Assembly (NCBI GenBank): GCA_009773975.1
Contig: VSMX01000004.1
Span: 1 to 31,588, forward strand
Direction: 5' to 3'
DNA: 31,588 nt
Source of the DNA: Desulfovibrio sp.
Lineage (GTDB): Bacteria > Desulfobacterota > Desulfovibrionia > Desulfovibrionales > Desulfovibrionaceae
The translations under genes and the position numbers were made by a program. The notes beneath the pieces are model-generated. The model worked only from the letters and a program-made list of their open reading frames with translations, ran no database searches and was not told where the DNA came from. Below, piece by piece: positions 1-7,677 of the stretch (position 1 is its first letter; each line of letters begins with the position of its first letter).

Positions 1-46
1 AAAAGTTCAGGAACTGGTTGGGAACCGATATTTGCGGATTCTTCAT
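1..46 (-). CDS. N-terminal fragment of an unidentified leftward gene
   Basis: Reading leftward, an ATG at 46-44 follows a strong AGGAGGA ribosome binding site at about 53-59 with normal spacing, and 15 codons stay open to the window edge. The visible peptide is MKNPQISVPNQFLNF. The QFLN segment resembles the start of the RNA chaperone Hfq, where a Q..FLN block opens the Sm fold, but 15 residues are far too few to identify it. The start is well supported by the ribosome binding site; the product is a guess. Confidence 0.5.
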   Translation of the reverse strand, partial: MKNPQISVPNQFLNF

Positions 47-205
47 GGGCAGTCCTCCTGTTGATATTGCAAAAAAATCAATGATCCTGTTTACAACATA
101 ACACTCTTTTTCTTCCTTGCATAATTTTTTGGGGAAATCCAGAAAATAGTTCCGGCATTTTGGAAAAAGTCAGTACATTTTAAATTAAAATTAAAACAAA
201 GGAAA

Positions 206-230
206 GGCCGCCTCTGATAATGTGGCGGCC
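206..230 (-). terminator. Possible terminator-like hairpin, minus strand
   Basis: GGCCGCC (206-212) and GGCGGCC (224-230) form a perfect 7-bp stem with an 11-nt loop. Read leftward, the stem is followed by a T-rich stretch (TTTCCTTTGTTTTAATTTT). There is no obvious minus-strand gene to its right that would need a terminator, so it may be a remnant or a leader structure of the gene at 1-46. Confidence 0.3.
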
Positions 231-483
231 AGGAAAAGGAAGGATAAATCTGAGGAGTTTTGGGGATAGTTGACGTTGCCATTGGGGGGATTTTTTGAGG
301 CTTCGTCGAATTTATATATATTGAAGTTTATTGTAACGCTTTGTTTTATGCTCTATATAATCACCGCCTTGCGGGTTTTTGTTTGCTTGCGCTTTCGCGC
401 TCCTGCCTTATACATAGCAAAGATGATGCCAAACATAATTTCCGCGCCCGGAGCCAACTTTTGGAAACGGCCGCCGGCAGGGC

Positions 484-531
484 GTATGATTTTTATACGG
501 CATCTTTATACGGTGTATGATTTTTATATGG
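484..531. repeat. Short degenerate direct repeats
   Basis: The 17-mers GTATGATTTTTATACGG (484-500) and GTATGATTTTTATATGG (515-531) differ at one base, and a shorter copy of the core, TTATACGG, lies between them at 506-513. Such clustered copies in a non-coding stretch could be protein binding sites or simple slippage products; nothing identifies a regulator. Confidence 0.45.
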
Positions 532-698
532 CGCTTGTCATTTGAATACCGATTTGTATAATTGCCGTCGGCCTTTTGCCGCTTATTTTCAATTATGGCC
601 GCAAATGTCGTAAAAAACCGCAAACCCGGCGATCCCGGGGCAAAAAACTTCTTTTGCAAGGGCCAGGATGCGCCGGACAGCCGGCAAGGGAGCAAACA

Positions 699-983
699 AT
701 GGATATAAATCTTGAGGGTCTGGGAGTTGTCAGGGAATTTTCATACAAGAACGGCAGGTTGTTCCTGGCCATTACGCTGGAGGGGCTTGAGGATCATCCG
801 ATTTCCATTGAGGCAAGGGACATCGAAATCGCGCCCGACGGCAGCTCGGTAACGGTTAAAAGCCTGATGTCCGACATGCCCTTTGCGCACAATGCCCTGA
901 ACCGCTTCGCCCGCGGAACATTTGAAATTCCGGAAAGCGGCAGGGCCTTCCTCAAAAGCGCCAAATGCCTTTTGGGACTGTAA
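699..983 (+). CDS. Conserved-looking hypothetical protein, 94 aa
   Basis: I do not recognise this gene. The ATG at 699 has an AAGGGAG ribosome binding site at 685-691, so this start is preferred over longer readings of the same frame. The product has no signal peptide and no membrane segment. Its first half alternates short hydrophobic strands with charged turns (GRLFLAITLEGL, HPISIEARDIEI, SSVTVKSL), suggesting a small beta-rich fold, and it ends with a short helix-like stretch and a lone Cys. A weak terminator follows at 1046-1078, so it is probably its own transcript and not part of the formate dehydrogenase operon downstream. Confidence 0.7.
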   Translation: MDINLEGLGVVREFSYKNGRLFLAITLEGLEDHPISIEARDIEIAPDGSSVTVKSLMSDMPFAHNALNRFARGTFEIPESGRAFLKSAKCLLGL

Positions 984-1045
984 GCCCGGGCCACGCTGGC
1001 TGCGCGGAGGGGCCCCATACAACGAGGATGAGGAATTTCATCCGC

Positions 1046-1078
1046 AAGTGTGCCCTGGCGCGGAAACACTTTTTTTTT
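1046..1078 (+). terminator. Rho-independent terminator after the 94-aa gene
   Basis: AAGTGT (1046-1051) pairs with ACACTT (1066-1071) around a 14-nt loop, and a run of nine T occupies 1070-1078. The stem is short but the T tract is strong. It separates the small hypothetical gene from the fdh promoter just downstream. Confidence 0.5.
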
Positions 1079-1087
1079 CAAGGCTCC

Positions 1088-1116
1088 TTGACAAGATTTG
1101 TCCCCCAATCTATGAC
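1088..1116 (+). promoter_or_regulatory. Probable sigma-70 type promoter of the fdh operon
   Basis: TTGACA at 1088-1093 is a perfect -35 box; 17 bases later TATGAC at 1111-1116 matches the -10 box at four of six positions. It lies between the preceding terminator and fdhA, about 50 bases upstream of the fdhA ATG. The promoter is interleaved with inverted repeats (see the operator entry). Confidence 0.5.
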
Positions 1117-1134
1117 AAATACAATAGCATTTGT
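1090..1134 (+). promoter_or_regulatory. Operator-like inverted repeats over the fdh promoter
   Basis: GACAA (1090-1094) and TTGTC (1098-1102) form one inverted repeat over the -35 box. ACAAAT (1115-1120) and ATTTGT (1129-1134) form a second one over and just after the -10 box. All four arms are variants of the same half-site, (T)GACAAAT. That is the look of a dimeric regulator site, but I cannot assign a regulator. Confidence 0.35.
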
Positions 1135-1167
1135 ACTGAAATAATTTCCGTCATTCCGGGAGAAAAC

Positions 1168-4100
1168 ATGAATTGCAATCGGCGTGATTTTTTGAAACTA
1201 GCCGGTGCATCCGCGGTATGCCTCACTTTGGGCCAGCTTGGGTTCAATCTGGACGAGGCGTTCGCCTATGCAGGAAAATTGAAGATTGAAGGCGCAAAGG
1301 AATTCATTTCAATTTGTCCTTTTTGCGCGGTTTGCTGTCAGGTGATTGCCTATGTCAAGGACGGCAGGCTTGTATCTGTGGAGGGCGACCCGGACTTTCC
1401 GGTCAACCAGGGCTCGCTTTGCGCCAAGGGCGCCGGGCTCATGGGCATGTACACGGGCAAGCCGCGGCTAATGAAGCCGCTTTACCGCGCCCCGTACAGC
1501 GACAAATGGGAAGAAAAGGACTGGGACTGGACCCTGGACCAGATTGCGCGGCGCATCAAGGATGACCGCGACAAAAACTTTGTGGCCAGAAACGCGGACG
1601 GCAAAACCGTCAATCGCCTTGAAAATATTTTCATGATGGGCACATCGCATGCCTCCAACGAGGAATGCGCGCTCATGCACCAAGCCTTGCGCAGCCTGGG
1701 GATCGTCTATATGGATCACCAGGCGCGTACCTGACACAGCCCCACTGTTGCGGCTCTGGCAGAGTCGTTCGGACGCGGTGCAATGACGAACCACTGGATC
1801 GACATCAAAAATGCCGATGCGGTGCTTATTATGGGCAGCAATGCCGCGGAACATCATCCCGTATGTTTCAAATGGGTGATGAAGGCAAAGGACAACGGCG
1901 CGTGCATCATGCATGTCGATCCCAAATTCTCGCGCACTTCCGCGCGCTGCGATTTTCATGTGCCCCTTCGCTCGGGCACGGACATTGCCTTCCTTGGAGG
2001 CATGATCAACTACATCCTGAATACCGGAACCTGGTTCGCGGATTATGTGCTGAACTACACAAACGCCTCCTTCATTGTGGGGGAAGGCTATTCTTTCGAC
2101 AACGGGCTTTTCAGCGGTTATGACCCGGCAAGACGCGCCTATGACAGGAAAAAGTGGGATTTCGAGCGCGGGCCAGACGGCGAGCCCCTGCAGGACATGA
2201 GCCTGCGGCACGAGCGCTGCGTGTTCAATCTGCTCAAAAAGCACTATTCCCGCTATACGCTGGACAAGGTCTCTGCCGTTACCGGCGTTCCGCCGGAAAT
2301 GCTGCTCAGGGTTTACAAAACGTTCTGCGCTACCGGCAAGCCGGACAAGGCGGGAACAATCCTGTATGCCCTGGGCTGGACGCAGCACACGGTCGGCGCG
2401 CAAAATATCCGCGCTTCGGCCATCATCCAGCTTCTGCTGGGCAATATCGGCAATGCCGGCGGCGGCATCAACGCCCTGCGCGGCGAACCCAATGTCCAGG
2501 GCTCGACAGACCATGCCCTGCTCTATGACAACCTGCCCGGCTATTTGCCCCTGCCCAGGGCGGACTGGCAAACCCTGGCGGATTTCAACAGTGTCAACAC
2601 CCCTGCCACCGCCCTCAAGAAGAGCATCAACTGGAGCGTAAACAGGCCCAAATACTTCACAAGCCTGCTCAAGGGCTGGTTCGGCAAAGAAGCCACGCCG
2701 GAAAACGAATATTGCTACAGCCTCCTGCCAAAGGGCGACGACGGCGCGAACTACTCCTATCTGGAGATGATGGAGAAGGCCAATAACGGCGAGATGAAGG
2801 GCGGCATCATTTTTGGCGTCAACCCCATGGGCAGCTTCCCGGACGTCAACAAGATGCGCCCGGCCCTGGACAAGCTGGACTGGCTGGTCTGCGCCGAACT
2901 GCACCATTCGGAAACAACAGACAACTGGCGCAGGCCCGGCGTTGACCCCAAAAGCGTCAAGACAGAAGTCTTTTTGCTGCCATCGGCCCACAGAATTGAG
3001 AAAGCCGGCAGCATCAGCAACAGCGGCCGCTGGATTTTGTGGTTCGACAAGGCAGTCGAGCCGGAAGGGGAAGCGCGTAACTTCGCGGACATCTTCGTGC
3101 CCCTGCTCAACAGGATCCGCAATATGTACAAGATGGACGGCGGCGTTTTCCCCGATCCGCTCCTCAAGCTGAACTGGACGGAAAAATTCGATCCCGAGGA
3201 ATGGGCCCGCAGAATAAACGGCTTTTTTCTCAAGGACACGAAAGTGGGCGACAAGAAATACAGGGCCGGCGATCTTGTTCCTTCCTTTGTCAATCTGAAA
3301 GATGACGGCACAACTTCGTCGCTGAACTGGCTATACACGGGCAGCTACACGCAGGAGGACGGCAACAAGGCCAAACGGCGCAATCCCGAACAGACCCCGA
3401 TGCAGGCCAAAATCGGCCTTTACCCCAACTGGTCCTGGTGCTGGCCCGTCAACCGGCGCATCCTCTACAACCGCGCGTCCGTCAATGCGGAAGGCCAGCC
3501 CTACAATCCGCAAAAACCGGTCATCGAGTGGGACGGCAGCAAGTGGGTAGGCGATGTTCCCGACGGCCCCTGGCCGCCCATGGCCCTGGATGAAGGCAAG
3601 CTGCCCTTCATCATGAACAGCGACGGCTATGGCCGGCTTTATGGCGATATTCTGCTGGACGGCCCCTTCCCCGAACATTACGAACCGGTCGAAACGCCTG
3701 TCTCGCATCATCCGTTCTCGGACCAGCTCAGAAGCCCGGTGTTCAGGTTCTTCACTTCGGACATGAACAAGTTCGCGGCCGCGGCTGACGAGCGCTATCC
3801 CATTGTGCTGACTACCTACGGCATGACCGAGCATTGGTGCGGCGGCGGCGAAACAAGGCATGTGCCGGATTTGCTGGAAGCCGAACCCCAGCTTTATATC
3901 GAGATGAGTCATCAGCTTGCCGACGAAAAGGGCATCAAAAACGGCGATGGCGTGCTGATTGAAAGCGCGCGCGGCAAGGTCGAGGCAATAGCCATGGTGA
4001 CCGTGCGCCTGCGGCCGCTCAAGGTCATGGGCAAGACGATCCACCTTGTGGGCATGCCCTTTGCCTGGGGCTGGACAACGCCCATGTGCGGCGATTCGAC

Positions 4101-4227
4101 CAATCGCCTCACCCTGACCGCCTGCGATCCGAACACATCCATTCCCGAACTCAAAGCCTGCTGCGTAAATGTAAGCAAGTGCGAAAAGCTCACTGAAATC
4201 GACAGGCCGAAAAAAGACCAGAAATAA
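1168..4227 (+). CDS. fdhA: Formate dehydrogenase, alpha subunit, selenocysteine-containing, periplasmic
   Basis: Catalytic subunit that oxidises formate to CO2 at a molybdenum or tungsten bis-pyranopterin centre. The reading passes through an in-frame TGA at 1732-1734, giving 1019 residues with Sec at position 189 in the context ART-U-HSP; the His after Sec is the conserved active-site His. A twin-arginine signal (NRRDFLKLAG, residues 4-13, ending near AFA) directs export of the folded enzyme. Cys50, Cys53, Cys57 and Cys85 bind one [4Fe-4S] cluster, followed by the conserved Lys88. The C-terminal third is the molybdopterin dinucleotide-binding domain. The start at 1168 is chosen because it places the Tat motif at the N-terminus, with GGGAG upstream at 1158-1162. 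Length matches Desulfovibrio periplasmic enzymes. An automatic caller would split it into two genes at the TGA. Whether Mo or W is used cannot be told. Confidence 0.95.
1732..1768 (+). promoter_or_regulatory. Selenocysteine UGA codon and bacterial SECIS-like hairpin
   Basis: Bacterial SECIS elements sit inside the coding sequence just after the UGA and bind SelB. Here TGA is at 1732-1734, and GCGGCTCT (1750-1757) pairs with AGAGTCGT (1761-1768), allowing two G-U pairs, around a GGC apical loop at 1758-1760. The apical loop is about 24 bases past the UGA, the distance seen in E. coli fdhF. The structure was folded by eye only. Confidence 0.75.
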
Positions 4228-4231
4228 ACCC

Positions 4232-4275
4232 CGCTGCCGGAACATCTTGCCCTTTGCGCGAATGTTCCGGCAGCG
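4232..4275 (+). other. Strong intercistronic hairpin between fdhA and fdhB
   Basis: A perfect 14-bp inverted repeat: 4232-4245 (CGCTGCCGGAACAT) pairs with 4262-4275 around a 16-nt loop. It begins four bases after the fdhA stop codon and ends 36 bases before fdhB. A five-T run follows at 4280-4284, not directly abutting the stem, so it could act as a partial terminator or as a 3' stabiliser that sets the ratio of fdhA to fdhB message. Confidence 0.65.
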
Positions 4276-4311
4276 CGGGCATTTTTCGCGCAAAAAAACG
4301 GGGAACAAAGC

Positions 4312-4971
4312 ATGTCCAAAGCAATCCTGATAGACACCACCCGCTGCACAGCCTGCCGCGGCTGCCAGGTAGGCTGCAAGCAATGGCACAATCTGCCGGC
4401 AAATCGCACCTACCAGATGGGCACACACCAAAATCCGCCGGATCTCAATCCTTTCAACTTCAAGCTTGTGCGTTTCAACGAACACGAACAAAAGGACGGC
4501 ACCGTCGTCTGGAATTTCTTTCCCGATCAATGCCGCCATTGCGTTACGCCCATTTGCAAGGATGTTGCCGATATGGCCGTGCCGGGCGCCATCATTCAGC
4601 AGCCCGAAACAGGCATTGTGCTGTTTACCGAAAAAACGGCCCTGCTTTCGCCGGAAGACGTCAAGGCCGTTACCGACGCCTGTCCCTACAATATTCCGCG
4701 CTACAACCCGCAAACCAGATTGCTGGTCAAATGCGATATGTGCGTTGACCGCGTAAATGCGGGACTGCCGCCGATTTGCGTGCAAACCTGCCCAACGGGC
4801 TGCATGGTTTTCGGCAATCGCGAGGAAATCCTCGACCTGGCCCGCAAACGCCTGGATTACGCCAGACAGCGTCATCCCAAAGCCTTCCTTTGCGACGCGG
4901 AAGACGTCAACGTCATCTTCCTGCTCGCAGAAGACAAGAAATACTATTACAAATATGCGTCCTTCGCGTAG
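4312..4971 (+). CDS. fdhB: Formate dehydrogenase, beta (iron-sulfur) subunit
   Basis: Ferredoxin-like electron-transfer subunit that takes electrons from FdhA. It has 219 residues and Cys groups at 12/15/18/22, 74/77/82, 124, 141/144 and 156/160/164. The second group lacks the usual fourth Cys (Ala86 in its place), which fits the three-cluster small subunit known from Desulfovibrio enzymes better than the four-cluster FdnH type. There is no signal peptide, so it would ride out with the Tat-exported alpha subunit. There is also no C-terminal membrane helix, so the complex should be soluble in the periplasm. AACAAAGC precedes the ATG, a weak ribosome binding site, which makes translational or hairpin-based control of the alpha:beta ratio plausible. 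Confidence 0.93.
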   Translation: MSKAILIDTTRCTACRGCQVGCKQWHNLPANRTYQMGTHQNPPDLNPFNFKLVRFNEHEQKDGTVVWNFFPDQCRHCVTPICKDVADMAVPGAIIQQPETGIVLFTEKTALLSPEDVKAVTDACPYNIPRYNPQTRLLVKCDMCVDRVNAGLPPICVQTCPTGCMVFGNREEILDLARKRLDYARQRHPKAFLCDAEDVNVIFLLAEDKKYYYKYASFA

Positions 4972-5009
4972 CATCGCGGCCGGAGAATACGCGCAGGTCA
5001 GGAGAATCC

Positions 5010-5939
5010 ATGCCATCACCCAGTCTTGATATCGACCAGACCATTTCGGCCATTATCCGCCGGCGGCCTGTGCTGGAACCAGTGCTGAAAAGTTTTGCCC
5101 CGCTGCTGAAAGCCAGGGATGAAGCGGCCTCCGGGCTCGTTCCTGTCCTGGGCGCGGCTTCAGTCCGCCTGCCGAAATTCGACAGGCAAAAGGCAAGGGC
5201 CGGAATCCCGCTGCTTGCGGATTTTCCGGGCCGCGGCCTTGGGGAGGCCATCCGCATGGCGGCCGAAAAGCTGCTGCCCCTCTTTGCGGAACAGGCGGCC
5301 CTGCAGCCCCATCTTGCGGCCCTTGAAAAGTTTTTTCTGGCGGCCGCTGAAGATGATCGGGAAGCCTTGCTTGAGGCAATGCTTGTTGGCTCTGCGGAAT
5401 CCCAGGCCAAAATAGCGGAAAAAAACGGCTTGCCGCCCGCGGTTCTGAATTATGTGGCCGAATTTGTCATTTCTGCCGTTCTGCGGGCCCTGGCCGCGGC
5501 GACAGACGAGGCAAATCCCTGGGATGAGGAAGCTGCCTGGCGCCAGGGCTATTGCCCGGTATGCGGCTCCTTTCCATCGATTGCCTGGCTGGACCGGCCA
5601 AAGGCGGATAAAAAAAACGCCTTTCTGGCCGGCGGGGGCGGCAAAAAACACTATCATTGCCAGCTGTGCGGCTCAAACTGGGCGTTCCGGCGCAGCGCCT
5701 GCCCCGCCTGTGAAAAAGAAGGCTCCGAAACAATGGAAATATTGCGCGAAACGGACTCCCACGGTGAACGGATTGACTGGTGCGCCCATTGCAGGACCTA
5801 TTGCCCCACAATAGATTTGCGCGAAGTTTTCGATACGCCAAACATGGATGCCATGGCCCCTGGCATGATGCATCTGGATATTGTGGCTTCCCGGAACAGG
5901 CTGCAGCCATTGAAATATTCGTTCTGGAACATGTTTTAA
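5010..5939 (+). CDS. fdhE: Formate dehydrogenase accessory protein FdhE
   Basis: Cytoplasmic zinc- or iron-binding rubredoxin-like factor needed for maturation of Tat-exported formate dehydrogenases; the E. coli relative binds the catalytic subunit before export. The 309-residue product has the family's paired-Cys knuckles in the C-terminal half: Cys182/185 (YCPVCGS), Cys217/220, Cys231/234 and Cys258/261. The ATG at 5010 follows AGGAGA at 5000-5005, and the longer reading upstream would overlap fdhB, so 5010 is chosen. It lies 38 bases after fdhB and nine bases before the cytochrome gene, clearly within the operon. Confidence 0.92.
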   Translation: MPSPSLDIDQTISAIIRRRPVLEPVLKSFAPLLKARDEAASGLVPVLGAASVRLPKFDRQKARAGIPLLADFPGRGLGEAIRMAAEKLLPLFAEQAALQPHLAALEKFFLAAAEDDREALLEAMLVGSAESQAKIAEKNGLPPAVLNYVAEFVISAVLRALAAATDEANPWDEEAAWRQGYCPVCGSFPSIAWLDRPKADKKNAFLAGGGGKKHYHCQLCGSNWAFRRSACPACEKEGSETMEILRETDSHGERIDWCAHCRTYCPTIDLREVFDTPNMDAMAPGMMHLDIVASRNRLQPLKYSFWNMF

Positions 5940-5948
5940 GGAGATTTT

Positions 5949-6383
5949 ATGAGATATCTGCTGCTTGGCCTATTTGCCATCACCATTCTCGCAACCGCGC
6001 CGGCCCTTGCAAAAGACGGAGAAAAGATCTCCGGCCCCCTGAAAGCCTTGCGAAATCCCATAGATCTGAATTACGGCGTATCGCCGCGAATGGCTGTAAT
6101 TTTCAACCATTCCACGCACAAGGGCATCAGGTGCGTGTTGTGCCACCATATTGAAGATGCAGAAGGCAAGCTTTATGTGCCCTGCACCAACGAGGATTGC
6201 CACAGCATCAAGGGCGCCCGCGAACGCGACCCCATGAGCATGTTCATGGCTTACCACGATCCCGGCTCGGACCGCTCCTGCTATGGCTGCCACAAGAAGG
6301 AAGCGGCCCGCCATCCGGAATTCCGGGGCTGCAGGCCATGCCATATCAGCCCAATGGCGCGCGCGGCCGCTGCCGAAAAATAA
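5949..6383 (+). CDS. Tetraheme cytochrome c3-type protein, formate dehydrogenase partner
   Basis: Periplasmic electron acceptor of the formate dehydrogenase. The 144-residue product starts with a Sec signal peptide (residues 1-21, ending APALA). It carries four heme attachment sites: CVLCH (62-66), CTNEDCH (79-85, the long CX4CH form typical of class III cytochromes), CYGCH (111-115) and CRPCH (128-132). Other His residues at 54, 57, 67, 103 and 122 can serve as distal axial ligands for bis-His coordination. AAGGAG at 5937-5942 lies seven bases before the ATG. Order and content match the Desulfovibrio fdh cluster in which a c3-type cytochrome follows fdhE. It probably passes electrons to the periplasmic cytochrome pool. 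Confidence 0.92.
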   Translation: MRYLLLGLFAITILATAPALAKDGEKISGPLKALRNPIDLNYGVSPRMAVIFNHSTHKGIRCVLCHHIEDAEGKLYVPCTNEDCHSIKGARERDPMSMFMAYHDPGSDRSCYGCHKKEAARHPEFRGCRPCHISPMARAAAAEK

Positions 6384-6410
6384 GTTTGGCTGAAAAATTC
6401 TGATAAATGC

Positions 6411-6473
6411 GGGGCTGCGCCCCTCCGGGGGCCGTGAGCCCCCAGCCCCCAACGCTGCGCTTGCTGTGCAAGC
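6411..6473. repeat. Three tandem GC-rich hairpins after the fdh operon
   Basis: Three perfect stems follow one another: GGGGC/GCCCC (6411-6423, 3-nt loop), GGGGGC/GCCCCC (6427-6443, 5-nt loop) and GCTTGC/GCAAGC (6459-6473, 3-nt loop). No T run follows, so this is not a standard intrinsic terminator. It has the look of a REP-like intergenic element that could protect the 3' end of the fdh transcript. Only one copy is present in the window. Confidence 0.5.
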
Positions 6474-6534
6474 TTGCTGGAGAAATAAAACCAATCCTGT
6501 CATCCAGCCATTTTGGCAAGGTCCTGGCAATCCC

Positions 6535-7287
6535 ATGACAAAGCAACAAAACGATTCGGAAAACCCCCGGCGCGGCATTTTGCGGGAAGGCAGCCTTTGC
6601 GGGCAGATTGCAAGCGTGCTGCAAAATTTCGGCAAGCCCATGGCACAAAAAAAACAGGCTCCCTCAAGGCTGGAAATGTTATCCCTGCAGATGTCGTTAC
6701 CGCCGAAGGAGAGGCTTGAGGTTTTGCGGCCGCCAGCTGCCTGGCAGCCAATTGGCGTCATCAGGCAATGGAATAACAGCCTTCAGGTTCTTTCGGCCAT
6801 CAATTCTGCCGGCCACAAGGCCCTGGGCGCCACAATCGCGACTTTCAAGCCTGCCGCGCCCCGGCTGCATTTTCTGCGCTTTGGCAGGTATTCAGAACAG
6901 CTGAGGGCTGTTATCATGCGTCCCATGCCCGCCGCCCCCTCAAAAGATGGCGCGCAAGCCCTGCCAGGCGGAGAAAATTTGAGCCTGGAGGCAAGCCAGG
7001 CAGATGCGGCTGAATGTCTCCCGGCCAATGCTGCTGAAAACTCGCCTGCCTGCCATGAAGAAATCGAATTGTGGCGCTATGAAATGGCCCTGGGCCGGAA
7101 TTTTGTGAAAAACAGCTTTCTGGACGAACAGGGCAACGAGCCGGACGTGCCGTACAGCATCCCCGCTTTCTTCCCCACCCATCAATGGATAGGCATCACC
7201 ATTGACGACGGGCAATGGCTGAATGGCAAACCGGAAGGCGAATGGAATTACAAGCGCATTGCGACAAAACCGGTGGATTTGCAGTGA
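6535..7287 (+). CDS. Hypothetical protein, 250 aa, unrecognised
   Basis: I do not recognise this gene. The frame is open from 6466, but the ATG at 6535 gives a more natural start (MTKQQNDS); no strong ribosome binding site is visible for either. There is no signal peptide or membrane helix. The N-terminal part is rich in charged residues and Pro, the middle (about 80-125) looks folded, and a stretch near 145-180 is Ala/Glu-rich and probably disordered. A compact aromatic C-terminal region (about 187-250) contains WRYEMALGRNF and a WIGITIDDGQWLNG stretch. It stands alone between the fdh hairpins and a convergent minus-strand gene. It could be a lineage-specific or acquired gene. Confidence 0.55.
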   Translation: MTKQQNDSENPRRGILREGSLCGQIASVLQNFGKPMAQKKQAPSRLEMLSLQMSLPPKERLEVLRPPAAWQPIGVIRQWNNSLQVLSAINSAGHKALGATIATFKPAAPRLHFLRFGRYSEQLRAVIMRPMPAAPSKDGAQALPGGENLSLEASQADAAECLPANAAENSPACHEEIELWRYEMALGRNFVKNSFLDEQGNEPDVPYSIPAFFPTHQWIGITIDDGQWLNGKPEGEWNYKRIATKPVDLQ

Positions 7288-7316
7288 AAGTCAAAATCGG
7301 CGAACTTTTCCTTAAA

Positions 7317-7595
7317 TTATATTTTATAACCGTTTTCGGGAAACGGATATTCATCCAGCCTTTTGTTGACCTTCTTTACGACTCCCCCGTAATTTTCGGA
7401 CAAATGCGGATAAACGCACTGGCTGCAGTCTTTGGCCCCGTTTTTCGTAACTGTGTAATTGCCGCCGCAATTGGTTATGGTATCAAGGGGGCAATAGCAA
7501 AAAAGGCAATTGAAATTGTCAGGATCGACCCCATCATGACAGGGGAAATAGCGACAGTCACGGTTGCTGAAAAACTTGAAGCTGTTTTCGGGCAT
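7317..7595 (-). CDS. Cysteine-rich small domain protein (PF04071-like)
   Basis: A 92-residue metal-binding protein. It opens with FKFFSNRDCRYFPCH and carries Cys at 14, 19, 30, 33, 35, 43, 57 and 60 plus His20 and His64, with the family-typical FNCLFCYCPL and CGGN segments and an SQCVYPH end of the core. I recognise these as the 'cysteine-rich small domain' family, whose function is not established. The start at 7595 follows TTTGGAG with good spacing. A six-codon longer form begins at 7613 and lacks a ribosome binding site. It is 82 bases downstream of the RACo-like gene on the same strand and is probably co-transcribed with it, which ties it to corrinoid metabolism by context only. Confidence 0.88.
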   Translation of the reverse strand: MPENSFKFFSNRDCRYFPCHDGVDPDNFNCLFCYCPLDTITNCGGNYTVTKNGAKDCSQCVYPHLSENYGGVVKKVNKRLDEYPFPENGYKI

Positions 7596-7677
7596 GAAAA
7601 TTCTCCAAAACAATTCATTCAGTGAAGGCGGTATTCCGCTTCCGGCTTGAGGACTTCACAGGCAGGAAGCAGACTTT

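Larger units (their letters stand above)
47..698. other. Gene-free AT-rich intergenic region
   Basis: No open frame here has a credible ribosome binding site or recognisable protein. The first part (about 60-200) is AT-rich and is presumably the leader and promoter of the leftward gene at 1-46. A 7-bp GC hairpin lies at 206-230. Between 484 and 531 a motif with core TTATACGG or TTATATGG occurs three times. A small stem (672-676 with 681-685) precedes the AAGGGAG ribosome binding site of the next gene. I see no tRNA or other recognisable RNA. Confidence 0.6.

Noticed and set aside
270..695. Open frames on both strands in the left intergenic region
   Set aside because: No ribosome binding site, no recognisable fold, and they run through the short direct repeats.
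1468..2991. 507-codon minus-strand open frame
   Set aside because: It lies opposite fdhA, has no family resemblance and is explained by codon bias of the real gene.
922..4227. Two separate formate dehydrogenase gene fragments split at 1734
   Set aside because: The stop is a UGA in the exact selenocysteine position with a SECIS-like hairpin after it and perfect family continuity on both sides; it is one gene, not a broken pair.
3331..5019. 562-codon minus-strand open frame
   Set aside because: Antisense shadow of fdhA and fdhB with low-complexity composition and no ribosome binding site.
6384..6534. Considered as an intrinsic terminator for the fdh operon
   Set aside because: The stems are strong but none is followed by a T run, so it is reported as a hairpin repeat instead.
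7215..7625. 136-codon plus-strand open frame
   Set aside because: It covers the opposite strand of the cysteine-rich small protein, whose Cys pattern and ribosome binding site are convincing.
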